Assembly: GCF_026230105.1 (NCBI RefSeq)
Contig: NC_079478.1
Span: 22,831,653 to 22,895,652 of the forward strand
Direction: 5' to 3'
Source: Diorhabda sublineata
Taxonomy: Eukaryota > Arthropoda > Insecta > Coleoptera > Chrysomelidae
Length of the DNA: 64,000 nt
Shown here: one piece after another, positions 1-12,304 of the stretch
Position numbering within the stretch: position 1 is the first letter of the stretch
How the letters are laid out: the number at the start of each line of letters is the position of its first letter
The notes under the pieces: model-generated
What the model was told of the DNA's origin: nothing
Database searches by the model: none
The model's input: the letters and a program-made list of their open reading frames with translations, nothing else
Translations under genes and position numbers: made by a program

Positions 1-2
1 TA

Positions 3-368
3 GTATCAAATACTTTCCAAGGAAAAGGTTATACCTTAGGTACCACTGCAACAACTGAAGTAGGTGCTAGTAGCGAAGGAGATGAAGAGAATAATGAAGC
101 TAAGGCTAAAGAACAACTGAAATTGGATAATTCAAAACCAACAACTAATTTACAGATTCGTTTAGCTGACGGTTCAAAATTAGTTGGACAATTTAATCAA
201 GAACATTCTATTGGAGCAATTAGAGATTATATTCAAGTTGCTCGACCTCAATATCAGAATCGAACATTTGATCTAATGACGTCTTATCCATCAGTGAGAC
301 TGGATGATGCACAAACCATTGAGGCAGCTGGGTTGATTAACGCTGTTATTATACAAAGACTAATTTGA
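3..368 (+). CDS. NSFL1C: NSFL1 cofactor p47, C-terminal part (SHP motif and UBX domain), partial at 5' side
   Basis: p47 is an adaptor of the AAA ATPase p97/VCP that works in membrane fusion and ubiquitin-dependent extraction. The reading frame is open from the window edge (codon at 3-5) to TGA at 366-368, giving about 121 codons. At 15-41 it reads FQGKGYTLG, fitting the SHP box (F-x-G-x-G-x-x-L-G) that binds the p97 N-domain. A low-complexity acidic linker (about 75-117) follows. From about 150 a UBX domain runs to the stop, beginning LQIRLADGSKLVGQF and ending INAVIIQRLI, typical of p47 C-termini. The surface loop that is usually TFPN/FPR reads SYPS (282-293), keeping the proline. The order SHP then UBX, with the UBX at the extreme C-terminus, separates p47 from FAF1 or UBXN types. 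The upstream exons with UBA and SEP domains lie outside the window. This is the only confident host gene seen. Confidence 0.93.
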   Translation, partial: VSNTFQGKGYTLGTTATTEVGASSEGDEENNEAKAKEQLKLDNSKPTTNLQIRLADGSKLVGQFNQEHSIGAIRDYIQVARPQYQNRTFDLMTSYPSVRLDDAQTIEAAGLINAVIIQRLI

Positions 369-390
369 AATTTTGACCAAAATTCACATA

Positions 391-396
391 AATAAA
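391..396 (+). promoter_or_regulatory. Probable poly(A) signal of the p47 transcript
   Basis: AATAAA lies 23 bases after the p47 stop codon. Further AATAAA copies stand at 716-721 and 876-881, so a longer 3' UTR is equally possible. The sequence alone cannot say which is used. Confidence 0.45.
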
Positions 397-1776
397 CAAG
401 ATTAGGTGATAATGACGTTACAATTACATTTAGTAAGTTAACTATGATATATAAAAATAAGTTGAGATATCATGGCCTAGTACTAAAATAATGAATTGTG
501 TGAGTGTGAACTGGCCGAATTATTTGAAAATTAACTGCTTAATCTTTATAATTAGTCCAGTCAATCAAGAGTTTTTCCAAAGATTTTCGGTTCCGACAGC
601 CAATTGATATCAGCGTGTAACATTAAGTCAAAATCAATGTAAGAATCAATTTTGAAAATATGCTCACACCTAGTATTGTCTAGGGGCTTGAAGCCATCCT
701 TTCTAGAAGGTGCAAAATAAAATCTTAAAAATAAGTGTAGGAATCCATAAAAAAAGTAATTTTATGAAAAAAATGAAAATATTTATTTAAGCGATTATTT
801 TCTGTTATGTGTAGCTGAAAATATTCAATTTTTGTGTAAAATGAGCATATTTGAGCTCATAAAACAAATGTGAGAAATAAAGTTCGAGACTGTCAAAAAA
901 GAAATAAATTTAACTCAAATAGTTGTTTAAGTGGAAAAATAACTGAGATATGGCTAGATAATAATAATTTTATCCCACAACTGTGAAAATAATGACTATT
1001 TACGATCTCAAAACTAATCAAATATAAAAAAATTAATCGCACATTTTTTGAAAGAAATATATAAACAAATTTCAATGAATTTGATTCCATATTATTTGGA
1101 TGAAAATAAACAAATATATAACAAAGATGAAATTTGAAAAAAAAAAATAATTTTTGGTTGATATTTCCATGAATGCAGCATTAACAAAAAAACTTCAAAA
1201 ATAGAAGTGATTAAATCCTTTTTCACTCAATAATTCGCTTTTTTTTGTTAATGTACCTATAACAAATAGTAAAAAAGATATCGCAGTTTAAAGATTGTAG
1301 TCAAGAGCCAGCCCACTGTCATGAGCTTTTGACATTGATTTCTTAAAAAACGAGCAATCACAATATTCCAATTATCAGCAATTGTAGCATTTGAAATTTT
1401 CCTGAAAATGGTTTTTGGATCAATTACATAACTGAAAAATTAACAAAGTTACCGCGAGAAAACTAAAGCTATCTTCGAGTATGTCTACGAGTACTTATAA
1501 ATGAAGCCCAGAGGTTGTTCATGCGTATAGCTCCTTTCGGGCGGTCGAAACGTTACACAGGTATGAAAATATATATACTTAATACTAATAATTCGTTTCC
1601 TCCAAAAAAATTTAGAGTGAATTTACGTAATTATATTTTCAGGATTTGCCGGTTTTTTACAATATGTACATACATTAAAATAAAATGGATAAAACTACTG
1701 CCAGTAGAAATGCAGATGAAATATTTTGTAAAATTTGTGAAACAATTTCCGACGAAAGACTTTTTAATGGGTGGGG
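397..1776. other. 3' flank of p47, no gene seen
   Basis: Very AT-rich with many A/T runs. Apart from the two extra AATAAA hexamers there is no supported coding sequence. The open frames here are short and lack recognisable motifs. Confidence 0.6.
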
Positions 1777-1880
1777 TGCGACGAGCGCACGTGCATCGTG
1801 CGCACAGGCACATTTAGAAAACATTTCGTGCATCTAGCGCACACTACCTCTATGCAACGAGCGCACAAAAACATTTTATC
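1777..1880. repeat. Short degenerate CpG-rich repeat cluster (GCGCAC motif)
   Basis: GCGCAC occurs four times in about 90 bases, twice inside a longer shared word (GCRACGAGCGCAC) and twice after CGTGCATC-like words. It includes the palindromes GTGCGCAC and GCACGTGC. It stands out because the surroundings are AT-rich and CpG-poor. The unit length is irregular. Function is unknown. Confidence 0.5.
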
Positions 1881-3659
1881 TGCCGGAGTATGTTCTAGAG
1901 ATGGGTAAACATACGAAAACTAAGACTTTCCAAAATTAGCAAATATTTTTTCTTTACCAAAAAATAACTCAATAACAACATATACCACTCATTATGAAGC
2001 TAAGTCTTAATTTGAGATGCTAAAGTCTACAGTTTTTTTGCTAGAGTATTTTGTCCGCGATCGTGCAGATTGAGTCGATTTTTCTGCTCACGAGTGTATA
2101 ATCTAGGAAATTTTCATGAAGTATAGTGTCAAAAATCGCTTTTTAACTTGAGTGTGTAGTGAAGTCTGTACTTCTTATTTCACGCTTCTTATCTCTTTCA
2201 CTTTTTATTTATCACTCTCTTACGGTACGACTATTATTCTTTCGATTAAGATGGAAGTTAAATTAATAATGGCTGTCTGAAGCGTTAAATGATTCAATAA
2301 TAATAAAGACATTTAAAACAATTTTTAAACTACATAGTGGTGAACAAAATATAATCATTTGATTTTCAATGGAACAAATTAAAACATTATACAATTATCA
2401 TAATTTATAAACAATAGGATTAATAGTGCAATAAAAATGATTACTGATGCTGATAGTAGTCTGATTCTGCCGGCATAGCAGCAGAAAATGTTCTGAAACA
2501 GTAACCTGCAGATTTCTTTGGTGAGTTTGAAGACTTAGCAAAGTATATACATCAACTAGAAATGCACTACATTTCTAGTTTGAGTATTTTAGAAACAAAA
2601 GTCGATGAATAACAGCAGAAAGGCGTAATGAATATTTTTAATTGAATAGTCAATATATTTTTCAAACAGAACCAATTATTAGTTTCAGTATTCGGCCTTT
2701 GAAAAATCATTGAATCATTTATTATCAATATTATCATCTATTGATCTATTACACAACTCTTCTTCAATTATTTGGACTACTCGTATAACCTTCTTTTTTA
2801 CTTTCAAATTGTTAATGGTTCTCTGCTCCTAAAAGTGGCTATATGAACACGGATTTGATGTAACTACTCCATAAATAGTTAACAGAATCCATGCTCTCGA
2901 ACTTTGTGATAATCGGATAGGAGTACGTGAAATAACGGTGAAGTAAATATTTCAACCAGACGTTTACTGCGAATCAAAAGTTTTCTCGCATGAGAAATTC
3001 AAATGTATATTCGAATATACTCAAACTTCTCTTCGATATATCACAATAGATGAATTCAAGTAGACAATCATAAGAAAAAACAAAAATACGGACAAAACTA
3101 TGGACTTCATCCATTATTCTTATAAATAAATCCCCACATTCCAATGTCAACAGAATGGATGAAAATAAGATACAGTAAGAAATCGGTACTTTCAATAGAG
3201 TGAATCCTCTGGGATACGATAATTTATAGCCCCTGTCGTAAGCTATGTGTGTATTTGAAGAATAGTCATAATTTGATTTCCTTCAGTTGCCAAATGAAAA
3301 TCGGGAATAAACAGATGTTAGGATATCGCAATTCTCTGTCCATGTGGTGTGGTAGAATGTAACAAATTTTGATTTGGATTATTTGAAAATAAAATAGTAG
3401 ACTGCCGTAAGGCACACAAATGGTAACACCTCGGAATTCAGAGCCAGTCAATGAAACTGTATATCAAGTGTCAGACTGCATTATTGAAACTTCCAAAAAG
3501 TAAAAAATGGCCGATTTCTATTACAACAAGCGGAGGAGGCGGAAGGGGAAAAAGTATTTATATTAAAAAATTTAATTTTATACGTAATAAATTATGTTTA
3601 CAGAGTAAAGTCAATATATTAGAATGTCATAAAAAATATTGATTTATACATATTATTAT
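1881..3659. other. No gene seen; one short coding-like stretch near 2,510-2,610
   Basis: Mostly AT-rich non-coding DNA. At about 2,518-2,607 on the + strand a frame reads without stops through GEFEDLAKYIHQLEMHY and ends in TAA; just upstream the same frame is broken by stops. It may be a relic of coding sequence but matches nothing I recognise. A segment at about 3,268-3,330 resembles 7,480-7,545 and may be a dispersed repeat. Confidence 0.4.
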
Positions 3660-5115
3660 ATATTACATCATTGTTCATTATTGTCGTCGATCTCGTTGAT
3701 GTAGATTGTAGGTGAAGTATTACAACATCTGTCACCATCGCATTCTAAGCAAGCCACAAGATGCTCCCCATCCTGTTTTGCACGTGCAAAAAATAATTTT
3801 TAATAAAGATTCTGGAGCTAGTCGCTGCGTCATTGTTTGCGGTATCAATATTCCGCATTCATATTTCCAACCCCATTCTTCTGGGGGAATTTCTCTTCCG
3901 AGCCATATTTGAATTTGCAAAAATACTCTTTAAAAGTGTTCAAATGCGGCATCTGCAGTAGGTGGTAACGACGGCAGTTTAATGCAGGTATTTTTAGCAG
4001 TTGCTTTCAAAAAAGAATTATCATTTCATCAATATTTTTGCATTTTTGAAAATTGTCGCAGCATTTTGCAAGTTTGTTCGCTTTTCGAAATTTTTTGCAA
4101 ATACGTTTTTGCCACGTTGATGCATGTAAGAATATAATATGCTCTTCACACCTAGGTAATATTTTTCTCAAACTCTTAGAAGAGTACGTTTTTTGCGGTA
4201 TTTTTCCTTTGGATGGTTTTCGAAAATAAATTTCTCGGTCTGTTGGTGAGAGCGCAGTCAATAAAACTGAAACATCTTTATCTTCGGACACTACAGCAAT
4301 CTTTTCAGATTGTAGATTAAGGGTAGTTTCGATTATTAGTCTATCAGCATCAGGATCTGCTTGGCAAGAAAATATTCTATTTTCTGAGAGTGTTTCTCGT
4401 ATAATATCTATGAGCCTACTCTTATTTTTGGCATACGATAAAAATTTCTCCTGCGCTATTTTTAGTTTTATCAAATATTATATCATTACATGCATTTTTT
4501 TCGAGCGACGTGTTCGTTCCATCGCTTTTGTACAGCTCTTTTTATAATCATCAAATACGACATAAATGTTCTGTTCAAAATTGGTATGTAGATATCTGAA
4601 ATAATGTTGACAAATGGTACCGAAATTTTCATCTAATTGCCACTTGCACCGGTGTTGTAACATTCCTCCATCAATTAAGTTCATTAACCTCATTTTTATT
4701 GTTTTATCGTCAGGAATATGGTAATTGTAACAATACTTTTTAATTCTGCTATTGAAAAGTGACAATCATCATTTTCGTCAATATATTTGAAAATCTGCTC
4801 CATTGCTGCATCAATTTGTATTTTTACTGGATGATATTTTGTCTCCCTCTGGGTCTGTTTTAGAGTAGTTCTTAAACGCATGTAACAATCAGGGTGATAT
4901 TTAGCTTCCTGAACTACCAAATCTAACACGTTTACAATTTTTTTATGAATATTGCGACAATATTAACTTTTGTCTTTCTTCACATATCAAACTTAAAATA
5001 CATTTGAGAAATCGGGCAACATCGGAAAAAGACTGCCAATAATAAAGTATCCATCTAAAGGAGTCCGCTTCTGTTCAACATTTAAATCATGTAAAAACCG
5101 CGCACATTGCAACTT
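3660..5115 (-). pseudogene. Pseudogene of a multicopy insect PIN/XPG-I-like uncharacterised protein
   Basis: Read from right to left on the minus strand, four blocks in broken frames follow the order of a large, repetitive uncharacterised protein family of insects and other invertebrates. They are: RFLHDLNVEQKRTPLDGYF near 5,100-5,045; IDGGMLQHRCKWQLDENFG and YVVFDDYKKS near 4,680-4,530; then AQEKFLSYAKNK, ADPDADRLIIETT, VVSEDKDVSVLL and GKIPQKTYSSKSL in the 4,007-4,474 frame; and LAPESLLKIIF...CKTGWGASCG near 3,830-3,740, followed by a cysteine-rich tail. The central block (acidic DADxLI and SEDxD) recalls PIN/XPG-I nuclease folds. The expected GCDTTS-type motif after IIFLHAST is missing, replaced by sequence joining KRICKKF. 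Stops and frameshifts make this a dead copy. Family recognition is from memory; nuclease function is inference. Confidence 0.72.
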
Positions 5116-5559
5116 CATTTAGTAAAGCATGTACTACACAATAAGAATACGGAAATCTTGTAAACCCGCCAATGTAGTAAAAATACAGTGCACAAAAGGG
5201 ATGAGGATATTCTCACGCTCTTTGTCAGGTATGACGTGCCTGTGTTTTTCTTATTTGATTTGTACTTTACCTTAAAGCTTATTTTCACATATTCAAAAAA
5301 AAAACTTTTATTTTATAAATTTAATAACCTCAATCGACACAAGCTTATAATATATATATAATATATAATGCGCGTATGTTTTCATTAGCCTGAACGCAAA
5401 TCGGTAATTTTGCGTAATATTTAGATTCTGGGGATGTTTCCTTTTTAAACCAACTTTAGGTCGCATTGTATACATCGGAGGTTTTTATTTGTATATATTC
5501 GTATTCACATCTATATATTAAGAAACTGGCGTTTCGAATTTCGCAGGTCTGTTGTACAT
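5116..5559. other. No gene seen; AT-rich
   Basis: Contains a short TA-rich run near 5,349-5,370. No coding or element signature was found. Confidence 0.5.
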
Positions 5560-6005
5560 ATTAGTAACTTAACACTCGTGGGGGGCATGTATTTTTCAGA
5601 ACCGGGGGTTATGAACCGCGTAAGCGATGGTTTTCATGATTTACTAGTGTAACAAGGTGGTCGTTGATCTTTCATTTGTTGGAATTTTTCGGGACTTTAA
5701 GTACCCGCTCCAAGACCCAAGAATGCATTCAAGGCTTTAGCTCCAGACTTGATTGAATAGGCAGGAGGGGAGGCTTTTTCTACGCGCGTGAGGTTCTACC
5801 CAATTAGTGATAAGGTCCTGGCCCCAACGACTGAAGGGAGGATGTATTAATTCGAGACGGGCTCTTCGAATTTTGTCATTTTTTATGATGGAAGTGTGGT
5901 TAATAATATGTATATGAGTTTTTCGGGTAAAATTTATTTCTCCAAAAAATTTTAATTATTAAAAATATATATTAAAGTCTTCTTTGTTGTTTCATTGCTA
6001 CATTT
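5560..6005. other. GC-enriched non-coding block, possible solo LTR
   Basis: This block is clearly less AT-rich than its neighbours, with GGGGGG and CCGGGGG runs and several CpGs, and codes for nothing obvious. A subsegment from 5,648 (TGTAAC) to about 6,003 (GCTACA) has the TG...CA ends and length of a retrotransposon LTR, with an AT-rich tail. I see no target duplication next to it, and there is no internal retroelement sequence here, so the LTR reading is weak. Confidence 0.22.
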
Positions 6006-6479
6006 CCAATAAGAGAACGCTCATACTCCAGCTGGCAAAGATTTCATTACAATATCAAATAGCTGTCAATTTAATTTTGTTATTTGATTTGAAAATTAGG
6101 AACATGGTAGTTGTTGAGAAGTTTTTTTCAATACTATTAAAAAATTTCTTACTGTGAGTTTTCTTTGATTCCCCCAGAATTAGTAAAAGTAGCCAAAGTA
6201 GCGTCCCAAAAAATATTGTCAGCTAAATTGTGGAAAAATTACAAAACCTCGTATTCAAGATTCATGGAATGGAGGATGAAAATAACATGCATTTTTTTCG
6301 AAATTGGCACGATACAAAACCCATCATGATTAAAAATGTGTTACGATATAATAATAATAAAAGACATTTTAAAAATAATAATTTTGAAACAGAATAGGTA
6401 AGGTTACAAACCCATGAAAACTGCAATTTCTACGAGTACACAAATTAGTGATTTTTCAAATGATGTTTTCTTCTTCTCT
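6006..6479. other. No gene seen
   Basis: AT-rich DNA directly 3' of the LINE fragment to the right; it may include that element's 3' UTR. No motif could be assigned. Confidence 0.4.
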
Positions 6480-7250
6480 TCTTCTTATTCATTTTTAAGA
6501 TCTCAAGATATGTTAGTTATGCTGGTTCTTCTGTATCAGTTCGTGGGAGGTGGACTGACAGCTGTCCATCCATCTCTTTGGTGGTCGTCCTGGTTCTTTT
6601 TCCCCTATTGGTTTCCCTTCAAGTACGATGCGTTGCAGTCTACTCTCTTCCATTCTTCTTACGTGGGCGTACCAGTATCTTTTTCTTTGTCTCCCCCATC
6701 TTACGATGTCTTGCATCCCACATTGTTCCTTGATGTCAGTATTCCTGATTCGATCTACTCTTGTTTTTCCCACTATAGTTCTGAGCATTTTGATTTCGGC
6801 TATCCGAAGCATGCTTTTCATTTTGTTGGTTTCCTCTCTGATTTATATTCCGTATATCATGATTGGCATGATACAAATCTCATATATCCTAACCTTGCAA
6901 TCTTTTCGCATATATTGGTTCGCCCATATAATCTGCTTTAAGCAGCCCGATATGGTAGACACTTTGTTGATCTGGCTTCTTAAGTCCTTAACTGGGTGGT
7001 GATAACTCGACAGGTGCATACCCAGGTATTTGAAATGTGAGACTTGTTCGATGATTTTGTCCTGAACTACCAGCTTACATCGTACGGGCATTTTAGTAAA
7101 GGTTATGCTTTTCGTTTATTCTGTGTATATAATCATGTTCATCGCTTGGCTGACCTGGAAGAATTTGTGCAGTTGTCTCTGTAGGTCGTTCCCGCAAAAA
7201 TAGCTGCATTGTCCGCGTAGCATAATGCGTTTCCGATATGGTTTATTTAA
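6480..7250 (-). mobile_element. Non-LTR retrotransposon (RTE-like LINE) 3' fragment, RT C-terminal half
   Basis: Minus-strand frames read in order: LCYADNAAIFAG at about 7,225-7,190 (the YADD box of reverse transcriptase with the last D changed to N), RCKLVVQDKIIEQVSHFKYLG (7,091 leftwards, thumb region), then IYEICIMPIMIYG, and after a frameshift MLRIAEIKMLRTIVGKTRVDRIR and PGRPPKRWMDSCQ at the C-terminus. The arrangement matches the C-terminal half of the LINE at 25,075-27,961, but the residues differ enough to be another subfamily. The 5' two thirds are absent, as usual for 5'-truncated LINEs. Forward-strand frames over this interval are shadows. Confidence 0.85.
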
Positions 7251-10200
7251 TGGTCAAGGTTGTTGTACTTGGAATTCAGGAGCTTATTTAATTTGTGAAA
7301 TCAGTCAGGTTAAATAAGATGATATAGAAGATTGGGAAACGTTATTAATTATGAAACAGAGAGTGATGAAAACATGAGATTTGTAGGTAGTAACTAAACA
7401 ATAAGTTACATTTTACCGAATCAACCGACTTGGTATTACATAGATGTCACAACTTTTTACGGTAAAAGAACTTAGTGCGAGACTGGGTTTTTGAATTTCC
7501 TCAATTACCAAATAAAAATAGGAAATATAAAGATATTAGGATATCATAAATATCAAGATTCGTCGTGGATCCAACGCATCCTTGAAGAATTTGGAATGTT
7601 GAAAGTCCACAATTTGAGAAATATTCGACTAAATATTTTCAACACACACAATTATTTTTCAGATCTTCAAGGTTAACCAAACTACTTAGTTTCATCGCTC
7701 TCTTAATCTTTTTAAACAAAAGTTATAAAATAGCATTTTGAAGATATAAATAATATTGACTCTAAGATCAAAATCAAACATTGTCCTTTTCGCAACATCT
7801 ATCCTAGCTGCATATTATCAAATTATGAAACATTAATCGAACGTCCCTTCTTCTTTATATCTTTTTAGCCGCTCTATACGAACTAGTAAATTCTTATAAA
7901 CAGATATTAGCGGTTTTAACTGCCCAATTTGGGATGTATGTATGTACGTATGGATCGTATACACTGCGACCCCAAGGATCTGCGATACTGGAGAACACAG
8001 TGTTTAAAGCTGATCCATCAATCCACAAAGGCAGAAACAAGAATCACGGCTCATCCCCTTTTCTGATTAAAATACCCCAAAATCGAACTTCAATATATTC
8101 GAATGTAGGCCAAACCAAATTTGATCAATCACGTCTTCATTCCATATGCATATGAGATTTCATAAGGATGAGAGATAGATGATGGATGATGGTTTACAGA
8201 AGTCTTACTATCCACAATAACCGAAAATAAGTTTTTAGAGAGCAGACCTAGATAATTATAATTGTGTATAAAATAAAAAATATTTTATCGCAGAATAGTT
8301 TGTTCCAAAAACTTTTCTGTTACCTGGGTAGTAATTCATATTTTTCAACATAATTTGTGATTCTAGTGATAATGAGTTGTGTAAAGTGTTTGGTTATATA
8401 ATTTACAAATTATTGGTATTATTAGGATCTTCTATCAAATCGTTTTCATGAAAATAAATAATTTCAATATTTGATGTATTTTAACTAAATATTATTATCA
8501 ACGTGTCGAAAATTGGATGTAAAACATCTAGAGAGAAAAAGGTGAATTTGGAATGCGTTTGTAAGAATCTTAATATTTTCAATATATATCACATCATACG
8601 TGTAGCTTTGGATTCGAATTACCGGATATTTCCATGAGGTGAGCTTCAGCTTTTAGCGACTGTAAAATATATAACAATTGGATTTACTAAGCTGAACAAT
8701 CCCTGCCGTAAATAGGTTTATTCAGAGATTAAAAAAACACATCATAATGGTTTTAAAATTCGTTTTGCCAAAATCATTAGTCTATCTGATTAAATCAAGT
8801 TTAACTGCCATCTCTTTTGTTTGTTTTCAATATATGTCTTTATGCAAATGCCCTGTATATATAAACATATACAAGCGAAGCGGAATTTCCCATTTTAACG
8901 AATCCAACAAACTAAAATTTTTAACGAGAGTAAATAAAAACAGTATTTCAATCAAGTATTACGAGAGCGCTTGAAATATTACAGTCCATTATTACATTCT
9001 TTTCTGCGAGGACTATTTTTTATAATTGCAAATAAAAATAGTATAGGAAATACGTGTAATTCCTGAATTCCTATTTGTTGAGAATTAATATACTTTTTTC
9101 CTGAACTGAGAAATAATTTTGAAACTACACGTTATATAATCTAATCAAAATAATTCGTTATATTCAAATTATCTAAGCACGAGTTCGAAATCCCGATAAT
9201 ATATTGTCATTGATGTTTAGCTATGTAGTATTTATGTAGTAGTTTTTTTTCACTGACAATATACCAAGAAAATTTAAACAATTGAAGTAATATTTTGGAC
9301 AGGAATGGTTTCGAACCTAACTCGACTAAATTATTTTGTAACATTTGAATCCAAATGTATAACATAATTTAGGAAATGCATTGTGTAACTGGTAGTGAAA
9401 TCAATATGTTCCCAGGAAAAATATCACTTATCCAATGCAACTGCTCACAAAAATTGAAATCCCTAAACATTTCTCCTCGTAAACTCGATTATACTGTCAT
9501 TGGTGACAGGTTTCAAGCACATTTTATACTGGAAAATATTTTGATGTGGAAAAAATACATTATTCTATCAGACTTTGTGTTGTTGTTGAAAATATGTTTA
9601 CTAATACTTGTTAGTGTTCTGCTTACACATAGAAACAAAGTTTCTCGAGCATAAGTAGAAAGCTTCTTCAAATTCGTCTTATCTACCACTACTTTCCATT
9701 CGCTAGCTTTTTCTTTTACCATGACATTTTTCTCAAAATTTTCGAATAGAATCGTTTTTTTAAGTAACAAATAAAACAGCCAGATTCTTTTGAATCGTCT
9801 CTTTTTTCTCACGACTACTCATTCTTTTTTCTTCGAAAAGATATTAAATATAAGAAATGTCACTGCAACAGTCACCGCATACTTTGTGAAATATATTTTA
9901 CGAAAAGATTTTTTATTGAGATAGAGCGTAAAATTACACGACCGCACGAATCCTACTGTGACTGCGCCAATTATAAATTTCACTCTCGAAATTTTGTTTT
10001 TAAAAACTTACTTCCCAATAAAAATTTACAATTGAATGAACTCAATCAATTTCAACGATTATATTAACAAAATTTATTACATGAATGAATCAACAAAATT
10101 CATTATAATGGTATTTACAACAATTCCTATCTATATTGAAATAAATGCTGGATGCGTATTCATGAAAAATAATTTTTTCACGTTTTAATTTTTGTTTGGA

Positions 10201-11185
10201 TTTTTCGAGATGTAACTTCAGTTTCACATGTTCCATGTAACAATTAGTGAAATAGAGAAGCAGTTTCGAGAGTAAGACAAATGAAAAAGTAGCTGCCGAT
10301 GCACTGAGTGATAAAATCAAATTAGGTGAGATGCTTCCATGATTTCAAGAAACCACTACAATCAATTATAGTTATGGTATATGTCGATAGAACACATCGC
10401 CGTTTCGAGGAAACAAAGACACAAATGTAATTTTTTTCAAATTAAACTTTATTACAGGAAAATACTCAAAAGCACATATTCTTTTCGGAGGAACAACGAA
10501 CTAAATGTATCTCGAAAGTTGACCGCTAGATGGCAGTAGCGACGTTAATGTTTAGTCGCCAACTTGAAGCAAAAATCGTGGAACACCGACACAAACATTA
10601 CTCGTAGTTCTGTTCTGAATTCATAAAACATGTGTATATATACACGGTGCAACAGAGACGCAAGTATAGTTTGCATGGATTTCTTTGAATTTGTAAGTGT
10701 ATATATTCAGTGGAAAAACAATGTGAGTGAACATTGTGCAAATAGTTTTTTTCTGAAGTTAGTACCATAAATTTACACTTTGTGTAAATATTTGTCAGAG
10801 TTTTGGTTTGTTGTTTGTGCGTAAGTGTATGCTGTGTCAATATTGGTTTCAAATTCCATTCAAAAGGCGTCTTTGTTAAGTTTAACTATTTTCCCAAAAG
10901 TTGTCTATGTAAATAAAAATATTCAAATTTGGGGTATTTTGTTATTATTTTGCGTATTTAATCAACTCTGACAAATAATGATTTTTATTACAGACCACAG
11001 CACCTTAAAAAAAGTCAATATTGATGCAAACCATTTTTTTTGGCTATAATTCTATTTACCTGAAATGAGTTCGGAGTCAATGGATTAAGCTGGTTTGCTG
11101 GATATTTTCCGCCGTTTCTGAGCCACAAACCAAGATAATCATAAAATCATTAAAAGTAACGATATAAAAAAAATCATATTACGTA
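7251..11185. other. Long stretch without supported genes
   Basis: AT-rich throughout. Open frames up to about 100 codons occur on both strands (for example near 9,376-9,812 and 10,090-10,320), but they have no domain signature, no convincing start context and overlap each other on opposite strands. A weak similarity links 7,480-7,545 with 3,268-3,330. No element ends were recognised. Confidence 0.5.
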
Positions 11186-11210
11186 ATGAGGGAGAATTTT
11201 TCTCCCTCAT
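11186..11210. repeat. Perfect 11-bp hairpin with 3-base loop
   Basis: The arms ATGAGGGAGAA and its exact complement flank TTT. It stands alone in AT-rich DNA; no transposon ends or gene are adjacent. It could form a stem-loop in RNA of either strand. Confidence 0.7.
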
Positions 11211-12304
11211 CACACACTGGCTGTCCCAGCCAAACAAATCGGTTTGCATAAATTTTTTCAAAATGAGAATGAAATTTTCTATCGAATACACTTTAGGCAT
11301 ATCATTTCATACCATTAGAGAGAAGCACTTATCGATTTTTTTAATAATACATTTTTTTAGACATTTTTCTGGCTTTGCAAATTCATGCAAACCTCACGGT
11401 TTAATTTCCTATGGTTTTGAACTATCAATTTTCATAAAAAAAATTACATGCTCGGTATGAGGGAACTTTTTAGATTGACAGCTCCTGGACTATAAAGTTA
11501 AGGTATTAAGAATTTCAGTTCTATAGCGAAATTATTCGGTGAGTATCATTTGGTATATAATTTTTCTGGGATCATAATGACCTCATGTCAGTAGTTAAGG
11601 GTTAAGATTAAAACATTGTTCGTGAAAAATATTTTGGAAATCTACTTCAAAGTTTTGTACATTTCATTACATTATTATATTGTATTGTAGCTTTGATTGT
11701 TATATGGCGAACTTTTGTAATGAAAACATTTTACATATTTCGGGATTTTTCATAAATATTCAAAGTAATCAAATTAATAATTTCAATTCAATTGGCTTAT
11801 AGTTACTGTACTCACAGTTAACTTGATTTTTCATTTGTTCATTCATTTATTACTCATCGTAGTATTTTTATTTAAAGTACTTTATAATCTAGTTTCATTT
11901 CAACTGTTTGTAAACCTCTGCTAATTATCTCTAGATTTGTTTGTAGAATGAAGATTTGTAGAAGAGCTCTTCTACCTAAGAATACTCTTTTATTTCGTAT
12001 TACCTCTCTTCCAATGAAATAAAAATGCATCCAATATTCATTACAGCTTCTCTACTCTTTCCAAATGCTGATTTTACAGTGCTCGGATTTTTATTTTCAG
12101 TGATGGGAATATTTCATTATCAAACTCTAATACAAAGTATAGAAAAATCTATTATTTCAAATTCTAGTTCAGATAGATTTGTAGAATAGAAAGTGGAGAT
12201 GAAAACAGTTACAGAAAAAAATTAAGAAAATTAAAATAAATAATACCAAATAAGTGTGACATTAAAGTGAAATTCCAAGGTACAACATCAGAAAAGACAC
12301 ATAC
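11211..12304. other. No gene seen
   Basis: AT-rich sequence up to the LINE fragment. No coding relic was recognised. Confidence 0.5.

Noticed and set aside
1515..1560. GGTCGAAACGTT after a TCCTTTCGGG stem, resembling the end of a hammerhead-like motif
   Set aside because: No CTGANGA word in position and no neighbouring Penelope sequence.
6414..7002. Two long + strand frames with hydrophobic residues that look like membrane proteins
   Set aside because: They are antisense to the LINE fragment; the hydrophobic look comes from reverse-complemented Lys/Glu/Asn codons.
9178..9200. tRNA T-loop-like words (GAGTTCGAAATCCC)
   Set aside because: There is an extra base in the loop and no acceptor stem, D-loop or anticodon arm around it.
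9376..9812. Overlapping frames on both strands near 9.4-9.8 kb
   Set aside because: No motif, mutual overlap and AT-driven composition; treated as chance.
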